From positions 5,146,001-5,210,000 of the forward strand of contig NZ_BLWC01000001.1 in NCBI RefSeq assembly GCF_013167895.1: 64,000 nt of DNA, written 5' to 3'. A model generated the notes under the pieces. That model worked only from the letters and a program-made list of their open reading frames with translations, did not search any database and was not told the origin of the DNA. The translations under genes and the position numbers were made by a program. Of this stretch, positions 17,028 through 25,529 are shown piece by piece. Numbering within the stretch: the stretch's first letter is position 1; the number at the start of each line of letters is the position of its first letter. Source of the stretch: Streptomyces fulvorobeus (lineage in GTDB: Bacteria > Actinomycetota > Actinomycetes > Streptomycetales > Streptomycetaceae).

Positions 17028-17879
17028 ATGCGACGCCTGCTCCCTGTGACGGACCTGACAACCGACGAGACCGCTTCGGCCGCCGGGGAAACCGCCCCGG
17101 CGAGCACCGCCGGGACCGCCGGGTCCGCCGGTGGCGAGTGGGGTCTCGGCCGTCTGGCCGACGCCTACGCCTATCCCGAGGTGGACGGTCCGTGGCTGCG
17201 CGCCAACATGGTGTCCACCCTGGACGGCGCCGCCCGGCACGACGGCCGCTCGCAGGGCATCTCCTGCGCGGCCGACATGCGGATCTTCGGCACGCTGCGC
17301 GGGCTGGCCGACGCGGTGGTGGTCGGCGCGGAGACCGTGCGCCTCGAGGGCTACCGCCCGGCCAGGGCGCGGGAAGCCTTCGCCGCCCGGCGCGCGGCGG
17401 CCGGGCAGGGTCCCGCTCCCGCGATCGCCGTGGTGAGCGCCGGCCTCGACCTGGACTTCTCGCTCCCGCTGTTCGCCTCGCCCCTCGTCCCGACCCTGGT
17501 CCTGACGGGCGCGGGCGCTCCCGCCGACCGCGTCGCCGAGGCCGGGCGCGCGGGCGTCCAGGTCGTCATCGCCGGTGAGGGCTCCGCGGTCGCCCCCGGG
17601 CGGGCGGTACGCGAGCTGGCGGCCCTGGGCCTGACCCGGCTGCTGACGGAGGGCGGGCCGCGGCTCCTGGGCCAGTTCGTGGCGGCCGACGTGCTGGACG
17701 AGCTGTGTCTGACCGTCTCCCCGATGCTGTCCTCGGGAGACGCGCAGCGGATCGCGGTGGGTCCCCCGGTGAGTGTGCCGCAACGCTTCGCCCTCACCTC
17801 GGTGCTGGAGGAGGAGGGCTTCCTCTTCACCCGGTACCGCCGGGACCGGACGCATGCCGACGCACGTTCCGACAAGTAA
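17028..17879 (+). CDS. Pyrimidine reductase family protein (RibD C-terminal domain)
   Basis: A 283-residue protein with a RibD-C/dihydrofolate reductase-like fold. Recognisable blocks are LRANMVSTLDGAARHDGRS, DAVVVGAETVRLEGY and LLTEGGPRLLGQFV, the last being the typical NADPH/substrate-binding strand-loop. It is likely an NADPH-dependent reductase acting on a riboflavin-type pyrimidine or an analogue, but there are no other rib genes nearby, so its substrate is open. The N-terminal 40 residues are an Ala/Thr-rich extension. An upstream in-frame extension is antisense to zapE and was rejected. Confidence 0.85.
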   Translation: MRRLLPVTDLTTDETASAAGETAPASTAGTAGSAGGEWGLGRLADAYAYPEVDGPWLRANMVSTLDGAARHDGRSQGISCAADMRIFGTLRGLADAVVVGAETVRLEGYRPARAREAFAARRAAAGQGPAPAIAVVSAGLDLDFSLPLFASPLVPTLVLTGAGAPADRVAEAGRAGVQVVIAGEGSAVAPGRAVRELAALGLTRLLTEGGPRLLGQFVAADVLDELCLTVSPMLSSGDAQRIAVGPPVSVPQRFALTSVLEEEGFLFTRYRRDRTHADARSDK

Positions 17880-17930
17880 CGGAATTTCCCGTTCCCATTA
17901 GTTTCGGGTGGGCACACTAACCTCTGCAGA

Positions 17931-17948
17931 CCCCGTGCCGGTACGGGG
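17931..17948 (+). terminator. Short hairpin after the RibD-like gene
   Basis: CCCCGT and ACGGGG are separated by 6 nt, about 50 nt past the stop. The 6-bp stem could end the upstream transcript or shape the 5' UTR of the next gene. It is weak evidence on its own. Confidence 0.3.
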
Positions 17949-18006
17949 AAGGATGGTTTCAGCAGCGACCACCCCGGTCGATGAAGAGAGCGGAAGGGCG
18001 CCTGTC

Positions 18007-18477
18007 GTGTTCACAAGCGTTTTGATGATCGAGAAGCCCCTCACCCCGGAGGACGTGGAGTTCGTCACCACCCTCCACGGCGAGGAGCGGACCTCGTTCG
18101 TCGTACTGATGCAGCCGCGGGGCGACCAGGCCGACGTACTTTTGCGCGCGATCGACGACGTGGCGATCGGCGAACTGAAGGAGGCGGTCCGCGAGGGCGG
18201 GAAGCCGGAGGGCAGGGCCGCCCGTGAGCCCGCCGAACTCGCTCTCGAGTACTCGCTCCGGGCGCTGCGCGAGGCCGGCTCGGACGCCGTCGGACAGGTC
18301 GTCGAGGAGCACCCCCTGGACAAGCTGAAGACCGTGGTCGACGAGGCGGGCGCGGACGAGGTCATCGTCCTGACGGCCCCGCACTACGTGGAGGAGTTCT
18401 TCCACCGCGACTGGGCCTCCCGGGCCCGTCACAAGGTCGGCGTACCGGTGCTCAAGCTCTTCGCGCACAGCGAATAG
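18007..18477 (+). CDS. Conserved actinobacterial protein, USP/Rossmann-like (often mis-named indole-3-glycerol phosphate synthase)
   Basis: A 156-residue cytoplasmic protein. The GTG at 18007 (VFTSVLMIEK) follows GGAAGG; an upstream extension to 17908 is not supported. Alternating strands and helices end with GADEVIVLTAPHYVEEFFHRDW and a VGVPVLKLF strand, resembling universal stress protein or nucleotide-binding folds. No TIM-barrel or IGPS catalytic motif is present, so the IGPS label seen on relatives looks wrong. It sits 42 bp upstream of murC. Confidence 0.72.
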   Translation: MFTSVLMIEKPLTPEDVEFVTTLHGEERTSFVVLMQPRGDQADVLLRAIDDVAIGELKEAVREGGKPEGRAAREPAELALEYSLRALREAGSDAVGQVVEEHPLDKLKTVVDEAGADEVIVLTAPHYVEEFFHRDWASRARHKVGVPVLKLFAHSE

Positions 18478-18519
18478 GCTGGGGGACCGTTACTAGCCTC
18501 GACCCTGGGAGACACACGC

Positions 18520-19914
18520 ATGGCACCCGGAATTCCTGCCGCCCTTGAACGACCGCACTTCATCGGCATCGGCGGCGCCGGAATGTCGGGCATCGCGAAG
18601 ATCCTCGCCCAGCGGGGCGCGAAGGTCGCGGGCAGCGACGCCAAGGAGTCCGAGACCGCCGGGGCGCTGCGGGCGCTGGGGGTGACGGTGCACATCGGGC
18701 ACGCCGCCGGTCATCTGGCCGACGACGCCACCTGTGTGGTCGTCTCCAGCGCCATCCGCTCCGACAACCCGGAGCTGGTCCGCGCCGCCGAGCTGTCCGT
18801 TCCCGTCGTGCACCGCTCCGACGCGCTCGCCTCCCTCATGGTGGGCCTGCGCGCGATCGCCGTCGCCGGCACGCACGGCAAGACCACCACCACGTCGATG
18901 CTGGCCGTCGCCCTGTCCGAGCTGGGCCTGGACCCCTCGTACGCCATCGGCGGCGACCTGGAGGGCCCCGGCACCAACGCCACGCACGGCGGAGGTGAGA
19001 TCTTCGTCGCCGAGGCCGACGAGAGCGACCGCAGCTTCCAGAAGTACGACCCCGAGGTCGCGATCGTCCTCAACGTCGAGCTGGACCACCACGCCAACTA
19101 CGCCTCGATGGACGAGATCTACGACTCCTTCGAGACCTTCGTCGGCAAGATCGTCCCCGGCGGCACCCTGGTCGTCTCCGCCGACCAGCCGGGCGCCGTC
19201 GAGCTGGTCCAGCGGGTCCGCGACATCTCCAGCCTGAACGTCGTCACCTACGGCTCGGGGCCGGCCGCCGACGTGCGCGTCCACAAGGTCACCCCGCGCG
19301 GCCTGACCAGCGAGGTCACGGTCGTCCTGAACGGGAAGTACCTCACCTTCACCGTCTCCGTGCCCGGCAGCCACTACGCGCACAACGCGGTGGCCGCCCT
19401 CGCCGCCGGGGTGGCCCTCGGCATCCCCGCGCACAACCTCGCCTCGGCCCTCGGCAAGTACACCGGGGTCAAGCGGCGCCTCCAGCTCAAGGGCGAGGCG
19501 GCGGGTGTCCAGGTCATCGACTCCTACGCGCACCACCCCACCGAGATGAGCGCCGACCTCGAAGCCATGCGCGGCGCCGCGTCCGAAGCCCGGCTGCTCG
19601 TCGTCTTCCAGCCCCACCTGTTCTCCCGCACCCAGGAGCTCGCCACCGAGATGGGCCAGGCACTCGCGCTCGCCGACGCCTCCGTGGTCCTCGACATCTA
19701 CCCGGCCCGCGAGGACCCGGTCCCGGGCGTCACCAGCGCCCTGATCGTCGACGCGGCGAAGGCCGCCGGAGCCGACGTCGTCGCCGTCCACGACAAGGCG
19801 GCGATCCCCGAGGTCATCGCGGGAATGGCCAAGCCCGGTGACCTCGTTCTCACCATGGGAGCGGGCGACGTCACCGACCTCGGCCCGCGCATCCTGGACC
19901 ACCTGTCGAGCTGA
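18520..19914 (+). CDS. murC: UDP-N-acetylmuramate--L-alanine ligase MurC
   Basis: A 464-residue Mur ligase that adds L-Ala to UDP-MurNAc in peptidoglycan precursor synthesis. An N-terminal Rossmann domain has GIGGAGMSGIAK near residue 14; the ATP P-loop AGTHGKTTTTSM lies around residues 116-127; EADESDRSF and the HHAN and HPTE blocks follow. The length matches the family. It is located apart from the dcw cluster and starts with ATG after GGGAGAC. The msrB gene follows after 10 nt and is likely co-transcribed. Confidence 0.96.
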   Translation: MAPGIPAALERPHFIGIGGAGMSGIAKILAQRGAKVAGSDAKESETAGALRALGVTVHIGHAAGHLADDATCVVVSSAIRSDNPELVRAAELSVPVVHRSDALASLMVGLRAIAVAGTHGKTTTTSMLAVALSELGLDPSYAIGGDLEGPGTNATHGGGEIFVAEADESDRSFQKYDPEVAIVLNVELDHHANYASMDEIYDSFETFVGKIVPGGTLVVSADQPGAVELVQRVRDISSLNVVTYGSGPAADVRVHKVTPRGLTSEVTVVLNGKYLTFTVSVPGSHYAHNAVAALAAGVALGIPAHNLASALGKYTGVKRRLQLKGEAAGVQVIDSYAHHPTEMSADLEAMRGAASEARLLVVFQPHLFSRTQELATEMGQALALADASVVLDIYPAREDPVPGVTSALIVDAAKAAGADVVAVHDKAAIPEVIAGMAKPGDLVLTMGAGDVTDLGPRILDHLSS

Positions 19915-19924
19915 GGGAGCCACT

Positions 19925-20332
19925 GTGGCGTACGACATCGAGAAGCCGGACGAGCAATGGCGGGCGGAGCTGTCCCCCGCGGAGTACGCCGTACTGCGCC
20001 AGGCCGGCACCGAACCCGCCTTCCGGGGCGAGTACACCGACACCAGGACCGAGGGCGTCTACTCCTGCCGGGCGTGCGGCGCCGAGCTGTTCCGCTCCGA
20101 CACCAAGTTCGACTCGCACTGCGGCTGGCCGTCCTTCTACGACCCGAAGGACACGGACGCGGTCGAGCTGATCCGGGACAGCAGCATGGGCATGGTCCGC
20201 ACCGAGGTGCGCTGCGCCCGCTGCGGCTCGCACCTGGGGCACGTCTTCGAGGGTGAGGGCTATCCGACCCCCACCGACCAGCGGTACTGCATCAACTCGA
20301 TCTCGCTGACCCTGGCGCCCGACGAGCGCTGA
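19925..20332 (+). CDS. msrB: Peptide-methionine (R)-S-oxide reductase MsrB
   Basis: A 135-residue selenoprotein R-family enzyme that repairs methionine-R-sulfoxide using thioredoxin. Two CxxC pairs (CRACG and CARCG) form the structural zinc site, and the catalytic cysteine is in RYCINSISL near the C-terminus. The GTG at 19925 follows GAGGGAG and lies 10 nt after murC. Confidence 0.96.
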   Translation: MAYDIEKPDEQWRAELSPAEYAVLRQAGTEPAFRGEYTDTRTEGVYSCRACGAELFRSDTKFDSHCGWPSFYDPKDTDAVELIRDSSMGMVRTEVRCARCGSHLGHVFEGEGYPTPTDQRYCINSISLTLAPDER

Positions 20333-20364
20333 GCGGGACGCCGGTCGTAGCTCCGGCTGCTGAA

Positions 20365-20405
20365 GCCCCGAGCCCCGGTTCAGTCCCCTTCGGGGGTCTC
20401 GGGGC
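20365..20405. terminator. Bidirectional terminator hairpin between msrB and the convergent gene
   Basis: GCCCCGAG (20365-20372) pairs with CTCGGGGC (20398-20405); a second inner stem of CCCC and GGGG sits within the loop. It lies just past msrB and overlaps the last codons of the convergent gene. Confidence 0.55.
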
Positions 20406-20841
20406 GCAGCAGCGGGTGCAGGACGCCGGGGAAGACCCGGGCCCGGACGACCGGCTCCGCCGAGCCGCCCTGGATGACGGTCTCGGCGACGCCCCAGGGG
20501 CGGTCGGCCAGCCGCACGGTGAGGGTGTACGAGGCCGGGCAGCCCCTGCACTCGTAGCGGTCGGCCCAGACACCGACGTCGGTGACACTGCCCGGGTACC
20601 GCTTCACGTGCCGGTACGTGGCGTGGCAGCGCTCGCACGTCTCGCCGGGCTCGCAGGTCCCGCCGCACGGGCAGGGCACGTCGGGCGAGTCCGCGGGGCT
20701 CCAGCGCTGGACGAGCACCGCTTCCCGGGTGGCGCCCATGTCCTTCATCGCCTTGAGGTTGCGGGCGGCGACGTTGTAGGACTCGCCGGTGGCGGCCATC
20801 CGGTCCCGGATCACGTCCTTGCGTCCACGGTTGGTCGTCAT
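20380..20841 (-). CDS. Cys-rich conserved hypothetical protein
   Basis: A 153-residue protein that I do not recognise as a named family. The N-terminal 35 residues (RGRKDVIRDRMAATGESYNV) form a basic helix pair seen at the start of assorted actinobacterial DNA-associated proteins. The central part has a metal-binding look: CPCGG, CEPGETCERCH and later YECRGCPASY. A strong AGGAGGAACAC ribosome binding site precedes the ATG, but that site can pair with an upstream CCTCCTGG. Confidence 0.7.
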   Translation of the reverse strand: MTTNRGRKDVIRDRMAATGESYNVAARNLKAMKDMGATREAVLVQRWSPADSPDVPCPCGGTCEPGETCERCHATYRHVKRYPGSVTDVGVWADRYECRGCPASYTLTVRLADRPWGVAETVIQGGSAEPVVRARVFPGVLHPLLRPETPEGD

Positions 20842-20846
20842 GTGTT

Positions 20847-20877
20847 CCTCCTGGGTTTCACGCAGCCCGCCAGGAGG
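20847..20877 (-). promoter_or_regulatory. Hairpin that can sequester the ribosome binding site of the Cys-rich gene
   Basis: Read leftward, CCTCCTGG is followed 15 nt later by CCAGGAGG, a perfect 8-bp complement that contains the whole Shine-Dalgarno sequence 5 nt before the ATG. Pairing would hide the ribosome binding site. Confidence 0.5.
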
Positions 20878-20972
20878 CCCACGAGATAGCTACTCCCCAC
20901 GGTACCTGCCCCGGCGGCCCGCGATTCCCCATGCGGCGGCCGCGCCGAGAGGTGCGGCGCACTCATCAACGC

Positions 20973-23384
20973 TCAGCCCCGCCGCACCCGCCCCGAGAGC
21001 TTGCGGCCGAGCCGCCCGAGGGTGCTCGGCCGGTTCCACGCCCTGAACGCGTCGGCCCGGCCGCTGCTGCCCGCACTCTCCACGGCCTGCTCGACCTCCT
21101 TGAGGCGGGCGGGCGCAAACGTACGTACGGCGGGGCGCAGTACGTCACGGAGCAGCGCGTCTGCCGTGGTGTTCCACACCGGGCCCGCGTGCGGGTACGC
21201 GGTCCAGACGCCGAAGCAGTCGGCCGCGTACCCGGCGTCGGAGCGCAGCCGCTGGGCGACGGCCTCCGTACGGGCCGCCCGCTCGTACGCCGCGACAAGG
21301 TCGGTGTCCTCGCTGTGCACGAACGCGTACAGCTCGGCCTCCGGCCGGTCCTGCGCCAGCAGCCGCAGGGCCAGGGCGCTGAACGCCCGCTCCCGTACGG
21401 CCGGTTCCACCGGCTCGGCCTGGGCGCACAAGGTCCTGGCCCGCTCCACCCAGCCCTCGCCGGCCGCCCCCGAACCCACCTCGCGCGCGAAGTCCAACAG
21501 CAGCAGCGCCCCGCGCACCCGCCCCCCGATCTCCTGCGGGAAGCCGCGCAGCAGGTCGTGCGTGAGCACGGCCGCCTCCGCGTCGTCGGCGGACGCGGCG
21601 AGCGCCGCGTCGACGAGCCGCGCCCACGTACCGGCCGTCCGGTGCGCGTCCGATGTGGCCGCGTCGAGCAGCAGCCGCGCCTCCCCGGTCGTCGGAGCGC
21701 GGTCCCCCCACACCAGCCCGGCGGCGGTCCGCAGCACCATCGGCTCCGCGAACGGTGAGAGCCCGGCCGCCCGCAGCACCCGGTGCCACACGGCCGCCCG
21801 GTCGCCCCCCAGCGTGGCCCGGGCCCCGGCCGCCTCGGCGCACATCCGCAGATGCGGAAGCGACTGCGTCCCGGTGAACGGCAGCGTCACCCGGCCCAGC
21901 AGCTCCTCCACCGCGCCCGGATCGTCCGGCGCGATCCGGTCCAGCGCGCCGAGCAGCGCGGTCCGCACGTCGAACTGCTCGCCCAGCAACTCCAGCAGCG
22001 CGGGACCGAACTCCGGATCGTCATCGGCGAGCAGCGCGGGGGCCAGCCGCCGTACGACGGTGGGCAGGAACTCCGCGCAGTCCACGTCCAGCAGCCGCGC
22101 CACCCGTAGCAACTGCACCGTCCGCGCCACGTCACCACTGGCCGCTGGCGCACTCAGCTCCGCCCGGATCTCCGGTCCGAGCACGGACCCGACCGCCTCA
22201 CCTTCCGGACCGGCGAACGCGGAGCGGCCGGGCAGCTCCAGCGAACCGTTCCCCCCGCGCACCGCCTCCGTGACCAGCATCGCCGCGAGCGGCACGGTCG
22301 TCGTGAGGGGCGAGCGCCCCTCCAGCGCCCCGAACAGCCGCCCCAGCGCGTCGAACTCGGGCCCGCTCCGGTCGTCGACACCGGGTGACGTCAGCGCCTC
22401 GACCAGTTGCCGCGTCTGCTTGGCGTCCAGCGCGTACGGCCGCTCGGCGGCCCAGTCGGCGGCAGCCGCCCGTTCGTCGGCGCCGAGCGCGATCCCCGCG
22501 CACAGGGCCGTCACAGCCAGCGGACCCGCGGCGAAGGGCTCCCCGGGCAGCTCGCCCGCCTCCTGGAACAGCTCGGGCGACCGGCTCCGCCAGATCCGCG
22601 CTGCGGTCTCCGCCCAGGCGTCGCCCGAAGCGGCCTGCGGGCGGGCCCCGGTGCACGTGTGCACGCGCAGGCCGCCGTCCAACTCGGCCGCGTCCGCCGG
22701 GAGTACACCCACCACCCGGTGCGGCGCGAGGCCCGGCCTGCGGGTGTACGTCGTGAACGTCAGCCGCTCCGCACTCTCCCGGGGCAACGCGGCCCCGGCC
22801 AGTGCGATCCACCGCGCCACGTCCGCACTCTGCCGCTCGACGAGCACCACCGGTGACACCACGGGGCTCTCCTCGCTCACCCGGCGCAGATCCGCGAAGA
22901 CGGAGGCGAGCCACGGACTGCGGGAGACGGCGAAGTCGCCCAGTCCCGCACGCACCGCCCCGTGCCCCGGCGGCAGACTGCTGAGCGGATCGGGTATCGC
23001 GCCGCCCGGCGTCACGGAGACCCACTGCGGCGACCTCCACGCGTCCACCGGCAACCGGCCGCCCGTCAGCCGCGTGTCCACGGGCAGGTGCACCGCATGG
23101 GCGTGGAACCGTACGGGCGCGGAGCCCGCCGCGCGCACGGGCACCGCGCGGCAGAGCAGCCGACTGCCGTCGGACAGCTCCGAGAAGCTGAACGCCTGGG
23201 GCAGGGACCACAGTTCGGCGTCGGTGGGCAGGAAGGGGACGTCGGCCGGAAACTCGTATCCGATCAATGGCTCGATCTCGTCGAGCAGCGCCGCCGAGAT
23301 CCCGGGACCGACCGCCGTGAACCGTCCTGCCGAAGCCTCGCCGCCCGGCACGGCGGAGGTGTAGTGCAGCTGTGCCAGGCTCAT
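20973..23384 (-). CDS. Large GAP1-N2 domain protein (GTPase-associated protein 1)
   Basis: An 803-residue protein with no signal peptide or obvious membrane helix. The N-terminus (MSLAQLHYTSAVPGG, then GYEFPADVPFLPTDAELW-like residues) matches the GAP1-N2 domain described by comparative genomics as partnering NTPases in predicted conflict-type systems; middle and C-terminal regions are helical and Ala/Leu-rich, consistent with GAP1-M and GAP1-C. Its usual partners (a double-GTPase, vWA or further GAP1 genes) are not adjacent here. The ATG at 23384 was chosen because the 36 upstream in-frame codons are low-complexity. The molecular function is unknown. Confidence 0.75.
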   Translation of the reverse strand: MSLAQLHYTSAVPGGEASAGRFTAVGPGISAALLDEIEPLIGYEFPADVPFLPTDAELWSLPQAFSFSELSDGSRLLCRAVPVRAAGSAPVRFHAHAVHLPVDTRLTGGRLPVDAWRSPQWVSVTPGGAIPDPLSSLPPGHGAVRAGLGDFAVSRSPWLASVFADLRRVSEESPVVSPVVLVERQSADVARWIALAGAALPRESAERLTFTTYTRRPGLAPHRVVGVLPADAAELDGGLRVHTCTGARPQAASGDAWAETAARIWRSRSPELFQEAGELPGEPFAAGPLAVTALCAGIALGADERAAAADWAAERPYALDAKQTRQLVEALTSPGVDDRSGPEFDALGRLFGALEGRSPLTTTVPLAAMLVTEAVRGGNGSLELPGRSAFAGPEGEAVGSVLGPEIRAELSAPAASGDVARTVQLLRVARLLDVDCAEFLPTVVRRLAPALLADDDPEFGPALLELLGEQFDVRTALLGALDRIAPDDPGAVEELLGRVTLPFTGTQSLPHLRMCAEAAGARATLGGDRAAVWHRVLRAAGLSPFAEPMVLRTAAGLVWGDRAPTTGEARLLLDAATSDAHRTAGTWARLVDAALAASADDAEAAVLTHDLLRGFPQEIGGRVRGALLLLDFAREVGSGAAGEGWVERARTLCAQAEPVEPAVRERAFSALALRLLAQDRPEAELYAFVHSEDTDLVAAYERAARTEAVAQRLRSDAGYAADCFGVWTAYPHAGPVWNTTADALLRDVLRPAVRTFAPARLKEVEQAVESAGSSGRADAFRAWNRPSTLGRLGRKLSGRVRRG

Positions 23385-23426
23385 GCGTCGCCCTCTTCGT
23401 CCCTGCCGCGAGCGTCCCCGTTTCCA

Positions 23427-23467
23427 CCCCACGGCTGGGGGTGGGGGGAAGTCCCGCAGCCGTGGGG
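23427..23467 (-). terminator. Hairpin after the DUF397 gene
   Basis: CCCCACGGCTG (23427-23437) pairs with CAGCCGTGGGG (23457-23467), an 11-bp perfect stem with a 19-nt loop. It lies 37 nt beyond the DUF397 stop and upstream of the GAP1-N2 gene, so it probably ends the regulator pair's transcript. Confidence 0.55.
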
Positions 23468-23504
23468 GCGACGCTATCAAGAGGGGGCGCACTGATGTGC
23501 GAGC

Positions 23505-23750
23505 TCAGGCTCCAGCGGCGTACGAGACGAAACTGGTCCAGGAACCGGGCGTGAGGGCGAGTTGCGGGCCCTCGGTCACCTTGGAGTCGCGGATGTGGAC
23601 GGTGTCGGGGCAGGTGGCGACTTCTACGCAGTCATCGCCGGAGCCGCTGCTGTAACTGGACTTGTGCCAGGAGAGGGCGACTTCTACGCAGGAGTCGCCC
23701 GAGCTCCCGCTGTAGCTGCTCTTGAACCAGGAAAGTTCTGTGGTGCTCAT
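23505..23750 (-). CDS. Tandem DUF397 protein
   Basis: An 81-residue protein with two copies of the DUF397 core: SWFKSSYSGSSGDSCVEVA and SWHKSSYSSGSGDDCVEVA, followed by the conserved VHIRDSK and WTSFV segments. DUF397 proteins are small streptomycete regulators that usually pair with a cognate XRE/DUF5753 protein. The ATG overlaps the stop of that partner gene (ATGA), so the two are translated together. Confidence 0.92.
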   Translation of the reverse strand: MSTTELSWFKSSYSGSSGDSCVEVALSWHKSSYSSGSGDDCVEVATCPDTVHIRDSKVTEGPQLALTPGSWTSFVSYAAGA

Positions 23751-24598
23751 ACTGCTCCTCGCATCTGCCGCAGCAGGCTCACGGAGTCCTCCAAAGAGAG
23801 AGCCTGTGATCGCATCCTGGCATACCGCATCTGGAGCATGCTGACCACTTTGGGGTCGTTGATGAGCTGTCCGCTTTCCTGCGCCTCGCAGTAGCCGAGC
23901 CACCGGTTGTTGGGAGATTCGCACAGCTGCATGGGGCCATCCATCCCGGCATGACCCGTACGCACCACAGGCATCACCTGGACTTCGACATTTCGCAGTC
24001 GCGCGATGTCGAGCACTTGGTCGATCAGCTCCCTGGTCACGTCGGGTCCGCCCATCTGGCGCCGGAACAGGTGCTCTTCCACGATGAAGCTGTACGAGGT
24101 GTTCGGGTGCTGCCACAACAGAAGCTGGCGTTCCAACCGTGCCAGCAATCGGTCCTCGACCTGATCGTCACCCAGCGGAGGCAGACGGTTTTCGAACAAC
24201 CGCCGCGCGTACGCTTCCGTCTGCAACAACCCAGGCACCAGCCGGCATTCGTATGTGTAGAGGCTCACCGCCTCCGCTTCGAGATCTGCCCACTGGCGGA
24301 ACCACTTGGCCAGCCCTGGCCGCCGGGACAGATGCCGCGCCGCTCCCCGGATCGCGCCGAACGCGTCCAGCACTACTTCGGCACGCTCGACGAAGTCCGC
24401 CGGAGGGAAGCGCCGACCCTGCTCGATGGAGGCGATCGTCGGCACCGAGTAGCGGACCAGCGGTGCGAACTCCTCCTGTGTCAGACCGGCCCGTTTCCGG
24501 AACGCCTTGACGACCTCTCCGAATGCTTTGAGACTCTCCGAGGGTTCGGGCTCCCCGCCACTCGTAACCCCACTCCTACTGCCCCCGATGTCCGCCAT
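23747..24598 (-). CDS. XRE family regulator with DUF5753 (WhiJ-like)
   Basis: A 283-residue DNA-binding protein. A helix-turn-helix at residues of about 27-80 (FRKRAGLTQEEFAPLVRYSV, then IASIEQGRRFPP) is followed by the DUF5753 sensing domain, with its LYTYECRLVPGLLQTEAYAR and HAGMDGPMQL blocks. Proteins of this type (WhiJ, AbaA-locus ORFs) control development or antibiotic production, with a DUF397 antagonist encoded alongside. A GAAAGGTG ribosome binding site precedes the ATG. Confidence 0.93.
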   Translation of the reverse strand: MADIGGSRSGVTSGGEPEPSESLKAFGEVVKAFRKRAGLTQEEFAPLVRYSVPTIASIEQGRRFPPADFVERAEVVLDAFGAIRGAARHLSRRPGLAKWFRQWADLEAEAVSLYTYECRLVPGLLQTEAYARRLFENRLPPLGDDQVEDRLLARLERQLLLWQHPNTSYSFIVEEHLFRRQMGGPDVTRELIDQVLDIARLRNVEVQVMPVVRTGHAGMDGPMQLCESPNNRWLGYCEAQESGQLINDPKVVSMLQMRYARMRSQALSLEDSVSLLRQMRGAV

Positions 24599-24689
24599 GG
24601 TCGGTCACCTTTCGCGCCTGTCCCCGTCCGCTCCAACCCAACTGATCCATCGTCACGCTCCGTGAGAGGTACTGTCCACTGTCTGTACC

Positions 24690-24710
24690 CGTACGCTGAC
24701 CGAGCGTACG
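24690..24710. promoter_or_regulatory. Inverted repeat upstream of the XRE gene (candidate operator)
   Basis: CGTACGCT and AGCGTACG flank a 5-nt centre, about 90 bp upstream of the XRE start in the 138-bp gap. Its position and symmetry suit autoregulation by the XRE protein. There is no direct evidence of binding. Confidence 0.4.
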
Positions 24711-24736
24711 AGTCGCTTACCTGGTGCGTGTGGGGG

Positions 24737-25462
24737 TCACGCGTTACGTGCGAGGTGGCGGAGCCGGTCCACGAGTGCGTGGACGTCATGCGCGACACCG
24801 CTGTCAGTGACACATTCCGTGGCCGTCGCGAGCGTAGGGCGACAGGCGCGGCAGAGGCCGTCAGGGAGTGCTTCCGGGCGGCCAGGAACCCCGCACGTGG
24901 TGCACTCCACCAGCGTCAGGCGTACGGGAGTTGCGGCCGGAGCGGGCAGGCGGGGCGGCATCTTGTCGCGGAGGCGACGGCGTACGAAGCCGCGCGGCAC
25001 GTCGACCGTCGCGGGGAGCCCGGCGGTCAGGGCGTGCGTCAGGTACTCCGCGCTCACCCCGCGCGCCAGCCACTCCCCGGCAAGGCTCTCCAGTGCCGCG
25101 CAGTCGTCGGCGGAGAGGGCCAGGCGGGCGTCGGAGCAGCCCAGTTGTGCGAGGGCACGGTAGGCGGGCGAGGGGGAGTCCTCGCGCACGGGCGTCGGCT
25201 GCGGGGCCGAGGGCTCGACCGGATCGACGGGTCCGCCGGAGGTGGGGACGGGCGCGGGTGGCAGCGGGGCAGGTGCGCCCTTGCTGTCCTCGGCGGCGCT
25301 GAAGGCGATGTATCGCTCGCGCTCCGGCAGCAGGGCGAAGTCCTCCGTTTGGCGCGGGGCCTGACCGGGGGTGGACCGCTTGCCGTAACCGGGCCTGGCC
25401 ATCGGGTGCGACGTGGAGGATGCGTGGGCGGGCAGGGCAGGGCTAAGGTGCTTGGTAGCCAC
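24737..25462 (-). CDS. Hypothetical protein with C-terminal double CxxC motif
   Basis: A 241-residue protein. The first 120 residues are Pro/Ser-rich and probably disordered. A helical domain (about 120-185) with LSADDCAALESLAGEWLARG is followed by VECTTCG and LCRACR, which could bind zinc. Similar genes accompany XRE/DUF397 pairs in streptomycetes; I do not recognise a function. The GTG at 25462 follows AAGAAGG and is favoured over the more distal start at 25549. Confidence 0.65.
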   Translation of the reverse strand: MATKHLSPALPAHASSTSHPMARPGYGKRSTPGQAPRQTEDFALLPERERYIAFSAAEDSKGAPAPLPPAPVPTSGGPVDPVEPSAPQPTPVREDSPSPAYRALAQLGCSDARLALSADDCAALESLAGEWLARGVSAEYLTHALTAGLPATVDVPRGFVRRRLRDKMPPRLPAPAATPVRLTLVECTTCGVPGRPEALPDGLCRACRPTLATATECVTDSGVAHDVHALVDRLRHLARNA

Positions 25463-25464
25463 GG

Positions 25465-25529
25465 GATCGACCTTCTTTCGATCTTGCGGTGAGACCCCGG
25501 CCTGGTGCTGCGAACACCGCGTCGGGGTC
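25465..25529 (-). promoter_or_regulatory. Two 5' UTR hairpins, the proximal one with the ribosome binding site in its loop
   Basis: Leftward, GACCCCG and CGGGGTC (25523-25529 and 25493-25499) enclose an inner GGTG/CACC stem. Closer to the gene, GATCG and CGATC (25479-25483 and 25465-25469) enclose a loop of AAAGAAGGT, which is the Shine-Dalgarno region of the GTG at 25462. Confidence 0.4.
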
